DNA from: Serripes groenlandicus
Taxonomy: Eukaryota; Mollusca; Bivalvia; Cardiida; Cardiidae
Direction: 5' to 3'
DNA: 64,000 nucleotides
NCBI GenBank assembly: GCA_031761405.1
Contig: JASEVX010000017.1
Span: 12,348,043 to 12,412,042 of the forward strand
A model generated the notes under the pieces. That model was not told the DNA's origin, ran no database searches, and worked only from the letters and a program-made list of their open reading frames with translations. Below, piece by piece: positions 42,931 through 54,284 of the stretch (the first letter of the stretch is position 1; the number at the start of each line of letters is the position of its first letter). Position numbers and translations under genes: made by a program.

Positions 42931-43153
42931 AGAATCCGCTGTGGTCGTCTGGTTAGCGTCGGGGATATGAAACCGGGTGTCCCGGGTTCGATCCCCAGTC
43001 GCGGCACTACGGTCATGCTGGAGTGCCCTTGGGTAAGGCACAATTTCTAGCCTAGTACTGGTTTGTTTACCCGGGGATCATGAATAAGTGAACTGTCGCC
43101 GTGATATAACTGAAATAATGTTGAAAGCGGCGTAAAACAACAAATAAAACAAT
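42931..43153 (+). mobile_element. SINE-C, full length, perfect 14-bp target duplication
   Basis: Plus strand: TCCGCTGTGGTCGTCTGGTT (A-box), CCCGGGTTCGATCCCCAG (B-box), GAGTGCCCTTGGGTAAGGCA, GTTTGTTTACCCGGGGATCA, tail CGCCGTGATATAACTGAAAT, GTTGAAAGCGGCGTAAAACA. Flanked by CATGCGTGCATTTA at 42917-42930 and 43154-43167. Only 66 bp from, and head-to-head with, the preceding SINE-C. Confidence 0.95.
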
Positions 43154-43266
43154 CATGCGTGCATTTACATAGAAACATTTGCCAAACGAATTTAGTTTAG
43201 TGGAATAGGTAATCATCCTCATTGGTTGTTTGAATCGAAAGTGTTAAACTTTGAACATTTGCTTTA

Positions 43267-43516
43267 TGAGCCGTCCCGCGAGAAAACCAACAGTGTGGAC
43301 ACTGCGACCCGGATCAGCTAAATCATGCCGCGCGGTAACCTGGACAGACACTTTTCGCCTTCTGTGGAATTTCTGTTTCGGGAATCATTACTCTATACCT
43401 CTTTCCACCTGAGACGGAATGTGTCGGCAGTGATTAGCCTGCGCGGACTGCGCAGGCTGATATGGGTCGATACATTATGCAGAGTCCATAATGTTGGCTT
43501 TCTCGCGAGACGGCTC
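43267..43516. mobile_element. MITE-G copy, full length
   Basis: TGAGCCGTCCCGCGAG to CTCGCGAGACGGCTCA, with TA on both outer sides. One short internal deletion (CGACCCGGATCAGCTAAATC). Confidence 0.94.
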
Positions 43517-44265
43517 ATATGATCTTACTTTGTTTTGTTTTGTGTCACTCAGACCCGCAACCTAGGAATGGAAGTTTATTTCTCTCTACCGTTACATGTA
43601 GATTAATTATCAAATTTCTGACTGGCATTGTCTGTACTCAGAATGTGTGCTCAAGTATCTGATTGGTCAAAATTTAATTATCGATACTGACCAATCAGAA
43701 ATCTTAGTTGGAGCATGTAGGTTACAATACACAAATATAAATCCTTCTTTGTTTCCATGTAAATCGACCAGTTTCAGTCCTCAATTGTCACACTTTCTAA
43801 GCGTTTCTCATGTAGAACACCCTATTTAATTGGAAAGAGTTACCTCCTAGCTTTAAAACAATCCAAAGAAAATGTGGGGTCATGCATTATGCAAGAAAGA
43901 ACTCACCAGGCGAAAATGGTAACTGTCATTTTGGACCAAATCGAGCCCGGACAAAACCGGTGTTTAGCATTTCAAACAAGGTCAAAATACTACAAGTGAT
44001 CAAATCAATCATTTCCAGTGCATCATATACACATTCACAATGCATTTAAACTCAATGTCATATATTCAATACATTCTGGTGATGGTATACACTCATTTCT
44101 TCGCAAACAAAGTTTTTTTTTAAGGAATATAGTAGATCAGCAAGTCAGCGGATGTATTTAGCGTAATATGACCTATACATCATTGCCGACCATTTCTGAG
44201 CACAGAGCAGAATTTCAGAGTGTTATAGTTTAGGGTTCCGGAGTCAAAAGCAACATGGTATAAGG
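43517..44265. other. Unique sequence
   Basis: CTGATTGGTCAAAATTTAAT and GACTGACCAATCAGAAAT-type words at 43658-43705 form a short inverted pair. Otherwise nothing. Confidence 0.4.
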
Positions 44266-44267
44266 GT

Positions 44268-44490
44268 ATATTAACATTTTCTGCAGCAGACGGCTTTTAA
44301 AAAAATGTTTTAGTTAAAAAATATGTTATTTACATAAATGAAAGAATACTAAGTCTTACAAAATGAAGTTGAAAACATTATAGCAAAAGTGCAAAATGCT
44401 CATCCTGAGCATATTTCTTTAGACACAATGTTTTCATTGGTTGTCTGCTACAGAGTCGCCAGAAAGCATCGGTATGTGGGAAAGGGTTAG
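44268..44490. mobile_element. MITE-T1 copy
   Basis: Left ATTAACATTTTCTGCAGCAG (terminus shortened), right GTGGGAAAGGGTTAG. A GGGTTAGGGTCAGGG run follows. Confidence 0.85.
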
Positions 44491-44509
44491 GGTCAGGGTT
44501 ATCATTACT

Positions 44510-44772
44510 TGAGCCGTCCCGCGATAAAACCAACATTATGGACTCTGCGTAATGAATATACCCGGATCAGCCTGCGCAGTCCGCGCAGCCTAATCCGGGT
44601 TGACACGTTCCGTCTCGGGTGGATAGAGGTATAGAGTAATGATTCCTGAAATAGAAAACCCACAGGAGGCTAACAGTGTATGTCCGGGTTCGCCTGCGCG
44701 GCATGCTTAGGCTGATCTGGATCGATACTTTACGCAGAGACCACACTGTTGGTTTTCTCGCGGGACGGCTCA
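44510..44772. mobile_element. MITE-G copy, full length
   Basis: TGAGCCGTCCCGCGATAAAA to TTTTCTCGCGGGACGGCTCA. Only 20 bp right of a MITE-T1. Confidence 0.94.
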
Positions 44773-44832
44773 ATTATCATAGCAATCCTGCGTTCAATAG
44801 ACATTGAAACACACACACACACACACACACAC

Positions 44833-45107
44833 CCGGCCGGGTAGCTCAATTGGTAGCGTATCTGACTCGTGATCTGGAGGTCACGGGTTCGATACCCGGT
44901 TGCGGCGACATTCTTTCGGGCGATGTTTTCCATTGCCTCTCACCTCTGATCTATGTGAGAAAGTAGTCAGTGGCTTCGAAAGAATGTTGTGTAAGTACTG
45001 GTGTGGGAAAGCCAGGAAAACATGGGTAGGTGCACTGACCGCCGTGATATGACCAAAGCTGTTGAAAGCGGCGTTAAACTCCAAACAAACAAACAAACAA
45101 ACAAACA
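44833..45107 (+). mobile_element. SINE-D, full length, inserted in a (CA)n tract
   Basis: Head GCCGGGTAGCTCAATTGGTA (A-box), TCTGACTCGTGATCTGGAGG (anticodon loop CTCGTGA, i.e. CGT, threonine-like), CACGGGTTCGATACCCGG (B-box). Body includes GTAAGTACTGGTGTGGGAAA and tail GACCGCCGTGATATGACC, GTTGAAAGCGGCGTTAAACT, then (AAAC)n. (CA)n lies on both sides (44812-44832 and 45108-45122), consistent with insertion into, or duplication of, that tract. Confidence 0.92.
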
Positions 45108-45164
45108 CACACACACACACACATTTTGCGAAAACCGACTTCGTTTCATCGAAACACAATTGTT

Positions 45165-45312
45165 TTGACCCCAAGCCGGGTCATACCAAAGACTTTAACA
45201 ATGGTAGTAATTGTTGCACTCCATTACGACTGACTAATTGGTTTTTGGATAAATGGACCAGTAGTATAACTTAACAAATAAGGAAAGCGGCGTAAAACAC
45301 CAAACAATCAAT
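45165..45312 (+). mobile_element. SINE-A, 5'-truncated
   Basis: GCCGGGTCATACCAAAGACT, CATTACGACTGACTAATTGG, GGATAAATGGACCAGTAGTA, GGAAAGCGGCGTAAAACACC, AAACAATCAATGG. Head missing. Confidence 0.88.
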
Positions 45313-45612
45313 GGTTGCAAAATAAACGGTAATGTTCAGGTAATCCATTCTACACTGACAACGCGAATTTAAGACCGGAAGGGTTATCTAACTTGAGAAA
45401 TTGTTATGCATATAATGAGGACAGTTAAAAAAAACCACCCTATTTATAAGTTCAAAAGGACAGTCGGCATATGATAAAAGAAATAAGAAATCCGCAGCAA
45501 ACGAGTTGGAAAATATCTAGGTACAAATCGAACTATGAATAAATGAATTTATTCATCAAATTTAGAGTGTGGCAAAGAGAGAAATTTCTCCTATTACGAC
45601 CAATTTATCCTA

Positions 45613-46998
45613 TGCTCTTGTGATAGAACGTCAATGATGACATTACAGTAACTGTTACACAACATCTGTTTATGCGCGGTGCTCTTGTGTCTTTTACGTC
45701 AATGATGACATGACCGTTACTGTTACACAATATCTGTGTATGGGCGGTGCTCTTGTGTCTTTACGTCAATGATGACATGACCGTTACTGTTACACAACAT
45801 CTGTGTATGGGCGGTGCTCTTGTAATAAAGGGTATATAGGCGGTACTCTTGTGTTTAAACGTCAATGATAACACTGCAGTAACTGTTCCACAACATATGT
45901 ATATGGGTGGTACTCTTGTATTAGAACGTCAATGATAACACTGCAGTAACTGTTCCACAACATCTGTATATGGGCGGTACTCTTGTGTTTGAACGTCAAT
46001 GATAACACAACAGTTACTGTTACATATCATCTGTTTATGGACAGTAGTCTTGTGTTTCAACGTCAATGATGACACTACAGTTACTGTTACATATCATCTG
46101 TTTATGGACAGTAGTCTTGTGTTTCAACGTCAATGATGGCACTACAGTTACTGTTACATATCATCTGTATATGGGCGGTACTCTTGTGTTTGAACGTCAA
46201 TGATAACACTGCAGTAACTGTTACATATCATCTGTATATGGACAGTACTCTTGTGTCTGTACGTCAATGATGACACTACAGTTACTGTTACATATCATCT
46301 GTATATGGACAGTGTTCTAGTATCTGTACGTCAATGATGACACTACAGTTACTGTTACATATCATCTGTTTATGGACAGTGTTCTAGTATCTGTACGTCA
46401 ATGATGACACTACAGTTACTGTTACATATCATCTGTTTATGGACAGTGTTCTAGTATCTGTACGTCAATGATGACACTACAGTTACTGTTACATATCATC
46501 TGTTTATGGACAGTACTCTTGTGTTTCAACGCCAATGATGACACTACAGTTACTGTTACATATCATATGTTTATGGACAGTACTCTTGTGTTTCAAAGTC
46601 AATGATGACACTACAGTTACTGTTACATATCATCTGTATATGGACAGTGTTTTAGTATCTGTACGTCAATGATGACACTACAGTTACTGTTACATATCAT
46701 CTGTTTATGGACAGTGTTCTAGTATCTGTACGTCAATGATGACACTACAGTTACTGTTACATATCATCTGTTTATGGACAGTACTCTTGTGTTTCAACGT
46801 CAATGATGGCACTACAGTTACTGTTACATATCATCTGTTTATGGACAGTACTCTTGTGTTTCAACGTCAATGATGACACTACAGTTACTGTTACATATCA
46901 TCTGTATATGGACAGTACTCTTGTGTTTCAACTTCAATGATGGCACTACTGTAACTGTAACACAACATATGTTTATGGGCGGCGCTCTTGTGTTTAAA
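45613..46998. repeat. 67-bp tandem array, about 20 copies
   Basis: Unit CGTCAATGATGACACTACAG, TTACTGTTACATATCATCTG, TTTATGGACAGTGTTCTAGT, ATCTGTA. Left-hand units read ACACAACATCTG and GGGCGGTGCTCTTGTG; right-hand units read ACATATCATCTG and GGACAGT, so the array is a gradient. One unit near 45825-45850 is truncated. Confidence 0.96.
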
Positions 46999-47236
46999 GG
47001 TTTCACAATATCTGAGTACACGTTGCGAAATCGTACGTGACGCCAGTGTAACGATTAGTGAGGTTAGGTTTTTGGCGAGCAAAGGGGACGGGCCCAATAT
47101 ATAGCAAACTTTGGTGCATATTCCTGAATGTTCGTTCCTTCAAAACGGTGCTGAACAGCCGTGCTTGAGCCAAACAGCAGCATTACATCAACCGTCGGGA
47201 CCTATAGCTTGTATTGTATTGTATATTGCTATATTT

Positions 47237-47332
47237 TGGGGTTGCGGCGATAGCTCAATCGGTAGAGGCGTTGTCACTTCAGTGCTAGGTGCTGACGTCG
47301 TTAGGGTCGTGGGTTCGAATCCCGGCAGCGGA
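47237..47332 (+). other. tRNA-like sequence, probably a SINE head
   Basis: GCGGCGATAGCTCAATCGGT fits the A-box (TAGCTCAATCGG) and GTGGGTTCGAATCCCGGCAG contains a perfect B-box. The distance between boxes is longer than in a standard tRNA (an extra GTGCTAGGTGCTGACG insert). The acceptor ends do not pair well and no CCA or terminator T-run follows at once. Most likely a fifth tRNA-headed retroposon rather than a functional tRNA gene. Confidence 0.5.
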
Positions 47333-47730
47333 ACAAATGGAAAATTAACTTTTGAACAGTTTTAAAACTTTGACTCAGCACCTTTAAGATGAATCTTGGA
47401 AGTAGAATATGTGGTGTACCAATGATATTGTGTCATTATAAAATTGACCTTGCCCTCTGACCCCATTTAAAGAAAAAGTTTGTCCGGGCCTTATCTCTTA
47501 TGTTATCACAACAGGAGTGACCAAATTACGTAAAGATGCATCTTGAGAAGAGGGTGTGTCACATACTAAAATGTGGTCACTATGCAGGTTATACGAAAAA
47601 AAACCATGAATGGGTTTTTTCGCTTATAGTTAACAGGTGTGAGATTTTTTTTTTTTTTTTTTTTTTTTCAATAACCCATGAAGCTTTCTGAAATGAAACT
47701 GGCCAAATCCATGGGGGCCGCCATTTTGGG
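47333..47730. other. Possible body of the tRNA-like element and poly-T run
   Basis: A T-run of about 20 at 47648-47668. The preceding sequence (CTTTGACTCAGCACCTTTAAG) might belong to the same retroposon, but I have no second copy here to compare. Confidence 0.3.
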
Positions 47731-47731
47731 T

Positions 47732-47903
47732 ATGTATAAAATTAGCCGAGAAACACGGATTGAAAAAAAATTATTGTCGTCTTTTTAATATTTTTTTTAA
47801 AATCGATATTTTGGGTATGTATAAAATGACACGAAAAAAAAAAACACTGATTTTTTAAATTATTGTCGTCTTTTTAATATATTTTTTTTTAAATCGATAT
47901 TTA
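47732..47903. repeat. Two-copy direct repeat of about 80-85 bp
   Basis: Both copies run TTTTGGGTATGTATAAAAT, then A-rich, TTATTGTCGTCTTTTTAATA, T-run, AAATCGATATT. Confidence 0.85.
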
Positions 47904-48159
47904 TTAAAGTGCTGTGTTTTGGGGAATTAACATTAAAAATAAATGGACCTCTGTCAGAAATATGTTTTCCCGTTCGTCAAAAAAACGACAGCATTAGACT
48001 TCTACGCCTGAACCTAAATGTTGACTGTATCGTAGCCAAAGAAGGACGTGACGTCATTTCCGTAACACTTTATCTTGGCGTAACGTCAATGGAGCGACGT
48101 CGTTTCCCGCAAAAAAGTGGTATCAACATGAAATACCCCAAATTCCAATACATGAGCTA

Positions 48160-48285
48160 TTTATCAAACATTGTGGCAAAAGGATAACTTTCTCATAAGG
48201 AGCAATTGTTCTTTTAGCGACAATCTTTCCCTAAATCGTCTGTTGCAAAGGCCTCAGAAACCGTCTCTAATAGGGAAAGGGTTAA
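48160..48285. mobile_element. MITE-T1, right-hand portion
   Basis: CAAACATTGTGGCAAAAGG, CTCATAAGGAGCAATTG, CAATCTTTCCCTAAATCGTC, TAGGGAAAGGGTTAA. Left end missing. Confidence 0.8.
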
Positions 48286-48767
48286 GCAGAAATGTGACCC
48301 CTTACATCATTTGTTCCAGTCATATTGACTGGTTGAAAAAGGCAGTTGCCAGGTGGCATCAGCAAAGAGCTGATCTTTTTGCTTCTTTACCATAATGCAG
48401 GTGATCGATTTAGGATCATCTTGGCCATCATGTTTTAACCTCGTTCATTATAAATGTATTCCTTGATGTTCTGAAAGTCTTTACTTTATTATTTTCTGTT
48501 CGTAATAATAGACGACAGCAATACGAATTCCAAATATTTTTTGATAATGCACGAAACATGACATTAACATTATTATTGTCTAGTCAATTACTTATAAATC
48601 CTTTTTTATGGCCAAAGTATGCTCTTTAATTTTTGTTTATAATTATCTTGCGTTTTTTTCGTAAATAGGTAGTACCTATAGATATATTATATATCACACT
48701 AACAGTACACAAATCCTCTATGAAGATGTATCTTGGGAAGTGACTGTTCATCTTCATTTAGAAGAGT
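48286..48767. other. Unique sequence
   Basis: No feature recognised. Confidence 0.4.
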
Positions 48768-49027
48768 TGAGTCGTCCCGCGAGAAAACCAACATTGTAGA
48801 CTCTGCGTAAAGTATCGACCCGGATCAGCCTAAGCATGCCGCGCAGGCTTACCCGGATAGACAATTATCGCCTGCTGTGGATTTTCTGTTTCAGGAATCG
48901 TTTCTCTATACCTCTATACCCCTGAGACGGAATGTGTCGGCCCGGATCAGTCTGCGCGGACTGCGCAGGCTGATCTGGGGCGATACATTACGCAGAGACC
49001 ATAATGTTGATTTTCTTAATGTCGGGC
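48768..49027. mobile_element. MITE-G copy, right terminus decayed
   Basis: TGAGTCGTCCCGCGAGAAAA at the left; the right end reads GTTGATTTTCTTAATGTCGG instead of the usual CTCGCGGGACGG. Confidence 0.9.
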
Positions 49028-49065
49028 TTTATTGTTTTATAAACTGATCCCGTTACGGAGATGCA

Positions 49066-49297
49066 TTAATACCCTTTCCCCCATACAACAATTCTGCAGC
49101 AGACGACTTTGAACAAATTGTGTCAACAAATAGAAAATCTCTATAATTGAATGGATAACCAATGACTAAAATTGGAAAACATTGTGGCAAAAGGAGACAT
49201 TGCTCGTCTTGAGCAATGTCTTCTTTTGTCACTATGTTTTCAAAAAGTTGTCTACTGCAGAGGCGTCAGAAAGCGTCTATATGAGGGAAAGGGTTAA
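49066..49297. mobile_element. MITE-T1 copy
   Basis: TTAATACCCTTTCCCCCATA to ATGAGGGAAAGGGTTAA. The hairpin stem is ACATTGCTC..GAGCAATGT: the second kind of two-sided change (A to C left, T to G right). Confidence 0.94.
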
Positions 49298-49447
49298 GAC
49301 GCTAAATCGCCTGACGCGGCTTAGATGTAGATCGATATATGTGCGTTTAACTGATTGATTATACAGATATCATTAGATGCTATCGGAGCGAGTAATTGGC
49401 ATGAGTACGGGGCATAGGTATGCGTTATACGACAGATATCCCATTGT

Positions 49448-49782
49448 TTTAAAATCAATATCATTTAGGGTTATTATACCGCCTTCGAAGAAGAGGGGGT
49501 ATATAGGAGTCACTGTGTCGGGCTGGCTGTCTGTCTGTCGGTCGATCGGTCTATTACTTACAAACCACTGGGTGGAATTCAATAAATATTTACAGAGTTA
49601 TGGCCCTTTTACTTATTAAGTTATGGTCAAGGTGCTGTTTAGGGGGTATTTATCATCTTCATTGATAGTTCTAGTTGTAATTAGTGTACTCTGTGTAACA
49701 TCGAGGCTCTTCTAGACAGAGATGTAGGCATTTTATTTTAAAATCAATATCATTTAGGGTTATTGTAATTAGTGTACTCTTT
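49448..49782. repeat. Direct repeats flanking a dispersed-repeat-like segment
   Basis: TTTTAAAATCAATATCATTT + AGGGTTATT occurs at about 49449-49477 and 49735-49763. GTAATTAGTGTACTCT occurs at 49676 and again right after the second copy. The enclosed segment begins ACCGCCTTCGAAGAAGAGG and has CTGTCTGTCTGTCGGTCG, wording I associate with a common bivalve interspersed repeat. Boundaries are uncertain. Confidence 0.5.
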
Positions 49783-50265
49783 GTTTTATTTTAAAATTAC
49801 GTGTATGTTTGTTCTGTGATTAAATAGATAAGCCATTTTAAAACAGCAACAATAAAACAAAAACGAAAACTAAATACAGGGGTGTCTGTTCTGTGACTAA
49901 TAAGACAATACGTATATGGCAAGCATTTTGGTTCAGCATTGATCGTCTAATTTGTATTTGATGAAATCAATTCAACAACCACCTACACGTGAAGAATTTG
50001 TGTGGTGAGACAATTCTATTTTATCTGTTTTAGGCTTTTCGAACAGTGTCTCATTGAATTCAAGTATACCAATGATCTTGTATATAACGTGTGCCCCGAT
50101 AGAGTTGAACCGACTAGAACGAGAGACCCGGTTTCCTAATTGGCTTTGGTTATAACCGGTGATCAAATGAAACCCGATGTGTTTTATATATGGAAACAAA
50201 CTTCCGAAAGTCCCAATTCGAAAGACAACAAGTAGTATGTCAAGGACATATCTAAGATGTATGTT
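49783..50265. other. Unique sequence
   Basis: A 75-codon minus frame (49972-50199) has no supporting context. Nothing else recognised. Confidence 0.4.
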
Positions 50266-50343
50266 GTCTTGTTAGATTTATGGGTTTGCATCACACGGAC
50301 TTTGCCCGTCAACTAACGAGGCGACCGTTCTATGTTTAGCCAT
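50266..50343. repeat. Dispersed repeat R, copy 1, with MITE-T2 at its end
   Basis: TTGTTAGATTTATGGGTTTG, CATCACACGG, AACTAACGAGGCGACCGTTC, TATGTTTAGCCAT. A second copy lies at 56327-56400; both stop at TAGCCAT, where different MITE families begin. Confidence 0.8.
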
Positions 50344-50555
50344 TAACTCTTTCAGCGCCGAATTGTTTAAAGTAGACTCTTCCATGTTCAAAATCGGGCG
50401 TCTCCATTTCTCATATAATACACTTTTGGACAATTTTGATAACTAAAACGCAAACAATGCTGATTTCAGGTGAGACAGCTCGTTACGAGCTGACTTGCCT
50501 GAATCAGTATTGTTTGCAAAAACCTCAATATTGCCTTTGGCGCTGAAAGAGTTAA
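50344..50555. mobile_element. MITE-T2, intact (second TTAA family)
   Basis: TTAACTCTTTCAGCGCC at the left, GGCGCTGAAAGAGTTAA at the right: perfect 13-bp terminal repeats with TTAA on both sides. A central palindrome includes CTGATTTCAGGTGAGACAG, CTCGTTACGAG and CTGACTTGCCTGAATCAG. About 212 bp, no open frame. Its architecture parallels MITE-T1 but the sequence is unrelated. Confidence 0.93.
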
Positions 50556-50971
50556 AGGTGCTGAACCCCAGATTATAGATATTATAGTCAAAGTTTTATA
50601 ACTCTTCAAAAGTTGTCTTGAAATATTATAATCATAATTCTGAGATAAAATTAGAGTAATAATTTCACTTTCCAGTACAATAAACATCTAAATACTGATT
50701 TATGCTTTATTTCTACTTGGTAGTCATACCCAGTAAGCCAAATATTGTACATTTTCATTGATTTTCAATTGATTGTTTTTCAACAATTACTGCCAAAATA
50801 GTTTTAAACTATTCATTTCTTACCGTTTTGTTTGCTGTCATTATTAGCAATATTTTCAAAAAGTTTCAGCATTTCAAAATTGAGATCTTTAAGAACAGCC
50901 AGGCCAATATCAAGTGTATCTGTGATATAAAGGTAATAGGAAATTGAGTGCATATTTAGGCTGGTCTGAGC
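50556..50971. other. Unique sequence
   Basis: No feature recognised. Confidence 0.4.
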
Positions 50972-52147
50972 CTTCATAGGTCTCACACAAGGTTAATTTT
51001 TTCATAGGTCTCGCACAAGGTTCATTTCTTCATAGGTCTCTCACAAGGTTCATTTCTTCATAGGTCTCACACAAGTTTAATTTCTCCATAGGTCTCACAC
51101 AAGGTTCATTTCTTCATAAGTCTCACACAAGGTTCATTCTTTCATAGGTCTCCACACAAGGTTCATTTCTTCATAGGTCTCACACAAGTTTCATTTTTTC
51201 ATAGGTCTCCACATAAGGTTCATTTCTTCATAGGTCTCCACACAAGTTTCATTTCTTCATAGGTCTCACACAAGGTTCATTTCTTCATAGGTCTCCACAC
51301 AAAGTTCATTTCTTCATAGGTCTCACACAAGGTTAATTTCTTCATAAGTCTCATACAAGGTTCATTTCCTCATAGGTCTCGCACAAGGTTCATTTCTTCA
51401 TAGGTCTCACACAAGTTTAATTTCTTCATAGGTCTCACACAAGGTTCATTTCTTCATAAGTCTCACACAAGGTTCATTTCTTCATAGGTCTCCACACAAG
51501 GTTCATTTCTTCATAGGTCTCACACAAGTTTCATTTCTTCATAGGTCTCACACAAGGTTCATTTCTTCATAGGTCTCACACAAGGTTAATTTCTTCATAG
51601 GTCTCACATGAGGTTAATTTCTTCATATGTCTCAGATAAGGTTCATTTCTTCATGGGTCTCACACAAGGTTAATTTCTTCATAGGTCTCACATAAGGTTC
51701 ATTTCTTCATAGGTCTCACATAAGGTTCATTTCTTCATAGGTCTCACACAAGGTTCATTTCTTAATAGGGATCGCACAAGGTTCATTTCTTCATAGGTCT
51801 CACACAAGATTCATTTCTTCATAGGTTTCATACAAGGTCCATTCTTCATAGGTCTCATACAAGGTTCATTCTTCATAGGTCTCACACAAGGTTCATTTCT
51901 TCATAAGTCTCAGACAAGGTTCATTCTTCATAGGTCTCACACAAGGTTCATTTCTTCATAGGTCTCATACAAGGTTCATTCTTCATAGGTCTCACACAAG
52001 GTTCATTTCTTCATAAATCTCAGACAAGGTTCATTCTTCATAGGTCTCACACAAGGTTCATTCTTCATAGGTCTCACACAAGGTTCATTTCTTCAAAGGT
52101 CTCACACAAGGTTCATTTCTTCATAGGTCTCACACAAGGTTCATTTT
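50972..52147. repeat. 28-bp minisatellite, about 42 copies
   Basis: Unit CTTCATAGGTCTCACACAAG plus GTTCATTT. Variants: TCCACACAAG, TCATACAAG, GTTTAATTT, TAAGTCTC. Groups of variants recur in the same order (50990-51190 and 51380-51540), indicating block duplication. Confidence 0.97.
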
Positions 52148-52190
52148 CATGCGATTTTACTCTAAGTAGTCTTGATAATAAATGTACACA

Positions 52191-52444
52191 TGAGCCGTTT
52201 CACGAGAAAACCAACACTATGGACTCCGCGTAATGTATCGATCCAGATCAGCCTGCGCAGGCTAATCCGGGCCGACACGTTCCGTTTTACGGGAATAGAG
52301 TTATAGAGTAATGATTCCTGAGGCAGATAATCCACAGGTGGTGAAAAGTGTCTGTCCGGGTTAGCCTGATCGACATTCTTAGGCTGATCTGGGTCGATAC
52401 TTTACGCAGAGTCCATAATGTTGGTGTTCTCGTGGAAGGGCTCA
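52191..52444. mobile_element. MITE-G copy
   Basis: TGAGCCGTTTCACGAGAAAA to GTTCTCGTGGAAGGGCTCA. The secondary GCGCAG hairpin arm is shortened. Confidence 0.92.
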
Positions 52445-52640
52445 TATACTTTAAGCCTAGCTCCAGGCGAATACTGACATATTATAACATGATACTAACT
52501 ATTTCCTCTTGATAGCTCTTACCTTACGATATAGACATTGAACCAGTTGAATGAAGACGAATAGCAGTAAGATCTTTTATTCTTAAAGCATGGTCCTGGA
52601 AATCAAGAAAGGGAACACGTGTATGGCATATTGCGGTTTG

Positions 52641-52889
52641 GCTGAGTCCCGGTAGCTCAGTCGGTAACGATGCGGGCTGTCAATCCAGGGGTTGTGAGTT
52701 CGAATCCCGGCTCGGCCAACTTTATTTCCTATAACTTTAAGTCTATGTGGAAAAGCAGCCAGTTGCATGGGCAGATTGTTATGTGGAGTACTGGTGTGAG
52801 GAAACCAGGAAACACATGAGTACGTGAACTGGCCGCCGTGATATGACTGAGAAATTGATAAAAAACGGCGTTAAACCCAATCAATCAAT
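52641..52889 (+). mobile_element. SINE-B, full length, 14-bp target duplication
   Basis: GGTAGCTCAGTCGGTAACGA (A-box), GCTGTCAATCCAGGGG (anticodon arm), TGAGTTCGAATCCCGG (B-box, about 52696-52710), AGTCTATGTGGAAAAGCAGC, tail GGCCGCCGTGATATGACTGA, CGGCGTTAAACCC, AATCAATCAAT. Flanked by CATATTGCGGTTTG (52627-52640) and CATACTGCGGTTTG (52890-52903), one mismatch. Confidence 0.95.
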
Positions 52890-53022
52890 CATACTGCGGT
52901 TTGACTATCTTGCTCCACTATTTTGTTCAAACCACAAGAAAAACCGACATTTGAATGTTTTAAAATGAATGTTAGTGACGTATCATATTGCATATTTCTT
53001 TGAATTGTTTTTGGTCTTAAAG

Positions 53023-53288
53023 TGAGCCGTCCCGCCAGAAAACCAACAATATGGCCTCTGCATTAATGTATCTATCCAGATCAGCCTGCACAGTCCGCAC
53101 AGACTGATCCGGGCCGACACATTCCGTCTCAGTGCGATAGAGTTATAGACTAATGATTCCTGAAACAGAAAATCAACAGGAGGCGAAAAGTGTCTGTCCG
53201 GGTTAGCCTGCGGGGCATGCTTAGGCTGATCCGGATCGATACTTTACGCAGAGTCTACAATGTTGGTTTTTTCACTCGAGACGTCTCA
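53023..53288. mobile_element. MITE-G copy
   Basis: TGAGCCGTCCCGCCAGAAAA to TTTTTTCACTCGAGACGTCTCA, with a 4-bp insertion near the right end. Confidence 0.92.
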
Positions 53289-53463
53289 AACGTTAATTGT
53301 ACAGGGAGATGGATCATATTGCATACTTGTTAAAAGTTTTATTGGTCGCAGTCGGCCTTAAAAGGTTAATTGTACGGCGAGATGAGACGCAGGTTAATCT
53401 CGATCTTCGCAGGTCGTTAAGTCACGAGGGCCGGTTATTGTAGTACGTGGTTTATTAATCAAT

Positions 53464-53603
53464 GCCGAGCCCCGGTAGCTCAGTCGGTAGCGACGCGGGC
53501 TGTCAATCCAGGGGTTGTGAGTTCGAATCCCGGCTCGGCCAACTTTCTTTCCAACGATATAACTGAGAAATTGTTAAAAACGGCGTTAAACCCCAATCAA
53601 TCA

Positions 53604-53637
<34 letters not shown>
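53464..53637 (+). mobile_element. SINE-B with internal deletion
   Basis: An unusually complete head: GCCGAGCCCCGGTAGCTCAG to AATCCCGGCTCGGCC, so the acceptor-stem halves GCCGAGC and GCTCGGC pair. The body between CCAACTTTCTTTCC and ATATAACTGAGAAATTG is missing. Long (AATC)n tail. Confidence 0.93.
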
Positions 53638-53638
<1 letters not shown>

Positions 53639-53657
53639 TATCAATATATATCTTGCT

Positions 53658-53870
53658 TTAACCCTTTCCCACTTGCAACTAGTCTGCTGCAGCTGACTTT
53701 AATTACATCAAGAAAACACTATCAACTGTTTAATTATTGAATATAGTTTAAAACATTGTGGCAAAAGGAGAAATTGCTCATCATGAGCAATTTCTTCTTT
53801 TATCACATTGTTTTCAAGTGTCGTCTGTTGCTGATGTTTCGAAATGCGTCTATAAGTGGGAAAGGTTTAA
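53658..53870. mobile_element. MITE-T1 copy
   Basis: TTAACCCTTTCCCACTTGCA to AGTGGGAAAGGTTTAA. Hairpin AAATTGCTCATCATGAGCAATTT, perfect stem. Confidence 0.93.
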
Positions 53871-53889
53871 TGTATATACCGGGATATAA

Positions 53890-54165
53890 AGGTTAGGCTA
53901 TACTGCAATAAAGGTAAGGCCATATTGCAATAAAGGTTAGGCCATACTGCAATAAAGGTAAGACCATACTGCAATAAAGGTAAAGCTATACTGTAATAAA
54001 GGTAATGCCATACTGCAATAAAGGTTAGGCCATACTTCAATAAAGGTTAGGCCATACTGCAATAAAGGTTAGGCCATACTGCAATAAATGTTAGGCCATA
54101 CTGCAATAACGGTAAGGCCATACTGCAATAAAGGTTAGCCCATACTGCAGTAAAGGTTAGGCCAA
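53890..54165. repeat. 22-bp minisatellite, about 12 copies
   Basis: Unit AAAGGTTAGGCCATACTGCAAT with variants AAGGTAAGGCC and AAGACC. Starts about 20 bp after a MITE-T1. Confidence 0.95.
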
Positions 54166-54284
54166 ACTGCACACATAGTACAACTTTACACTGGAAACAG
54201 TCTAACGTTTTCTGTAATTTTGAAAATAAAAGAGTTCTTGCAATGATACACTGTATCAATAAGACATAAACATAGACGTGTACT

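Noticed and set aside
47111..47365. 84-codon frame across the tRNA-like element
   Set aside because: It reads through A- and B-box sequence and has no coding signals.
52641..53560. Functional tRNA genes
   Set aside because: A- and B-boxes are good and at 53464-53545 even the acceptor stem pairs, but anticodon and T-stem pairing is poor and each is followed by the shared SINE body or tail, with target duplications around the whole unit.
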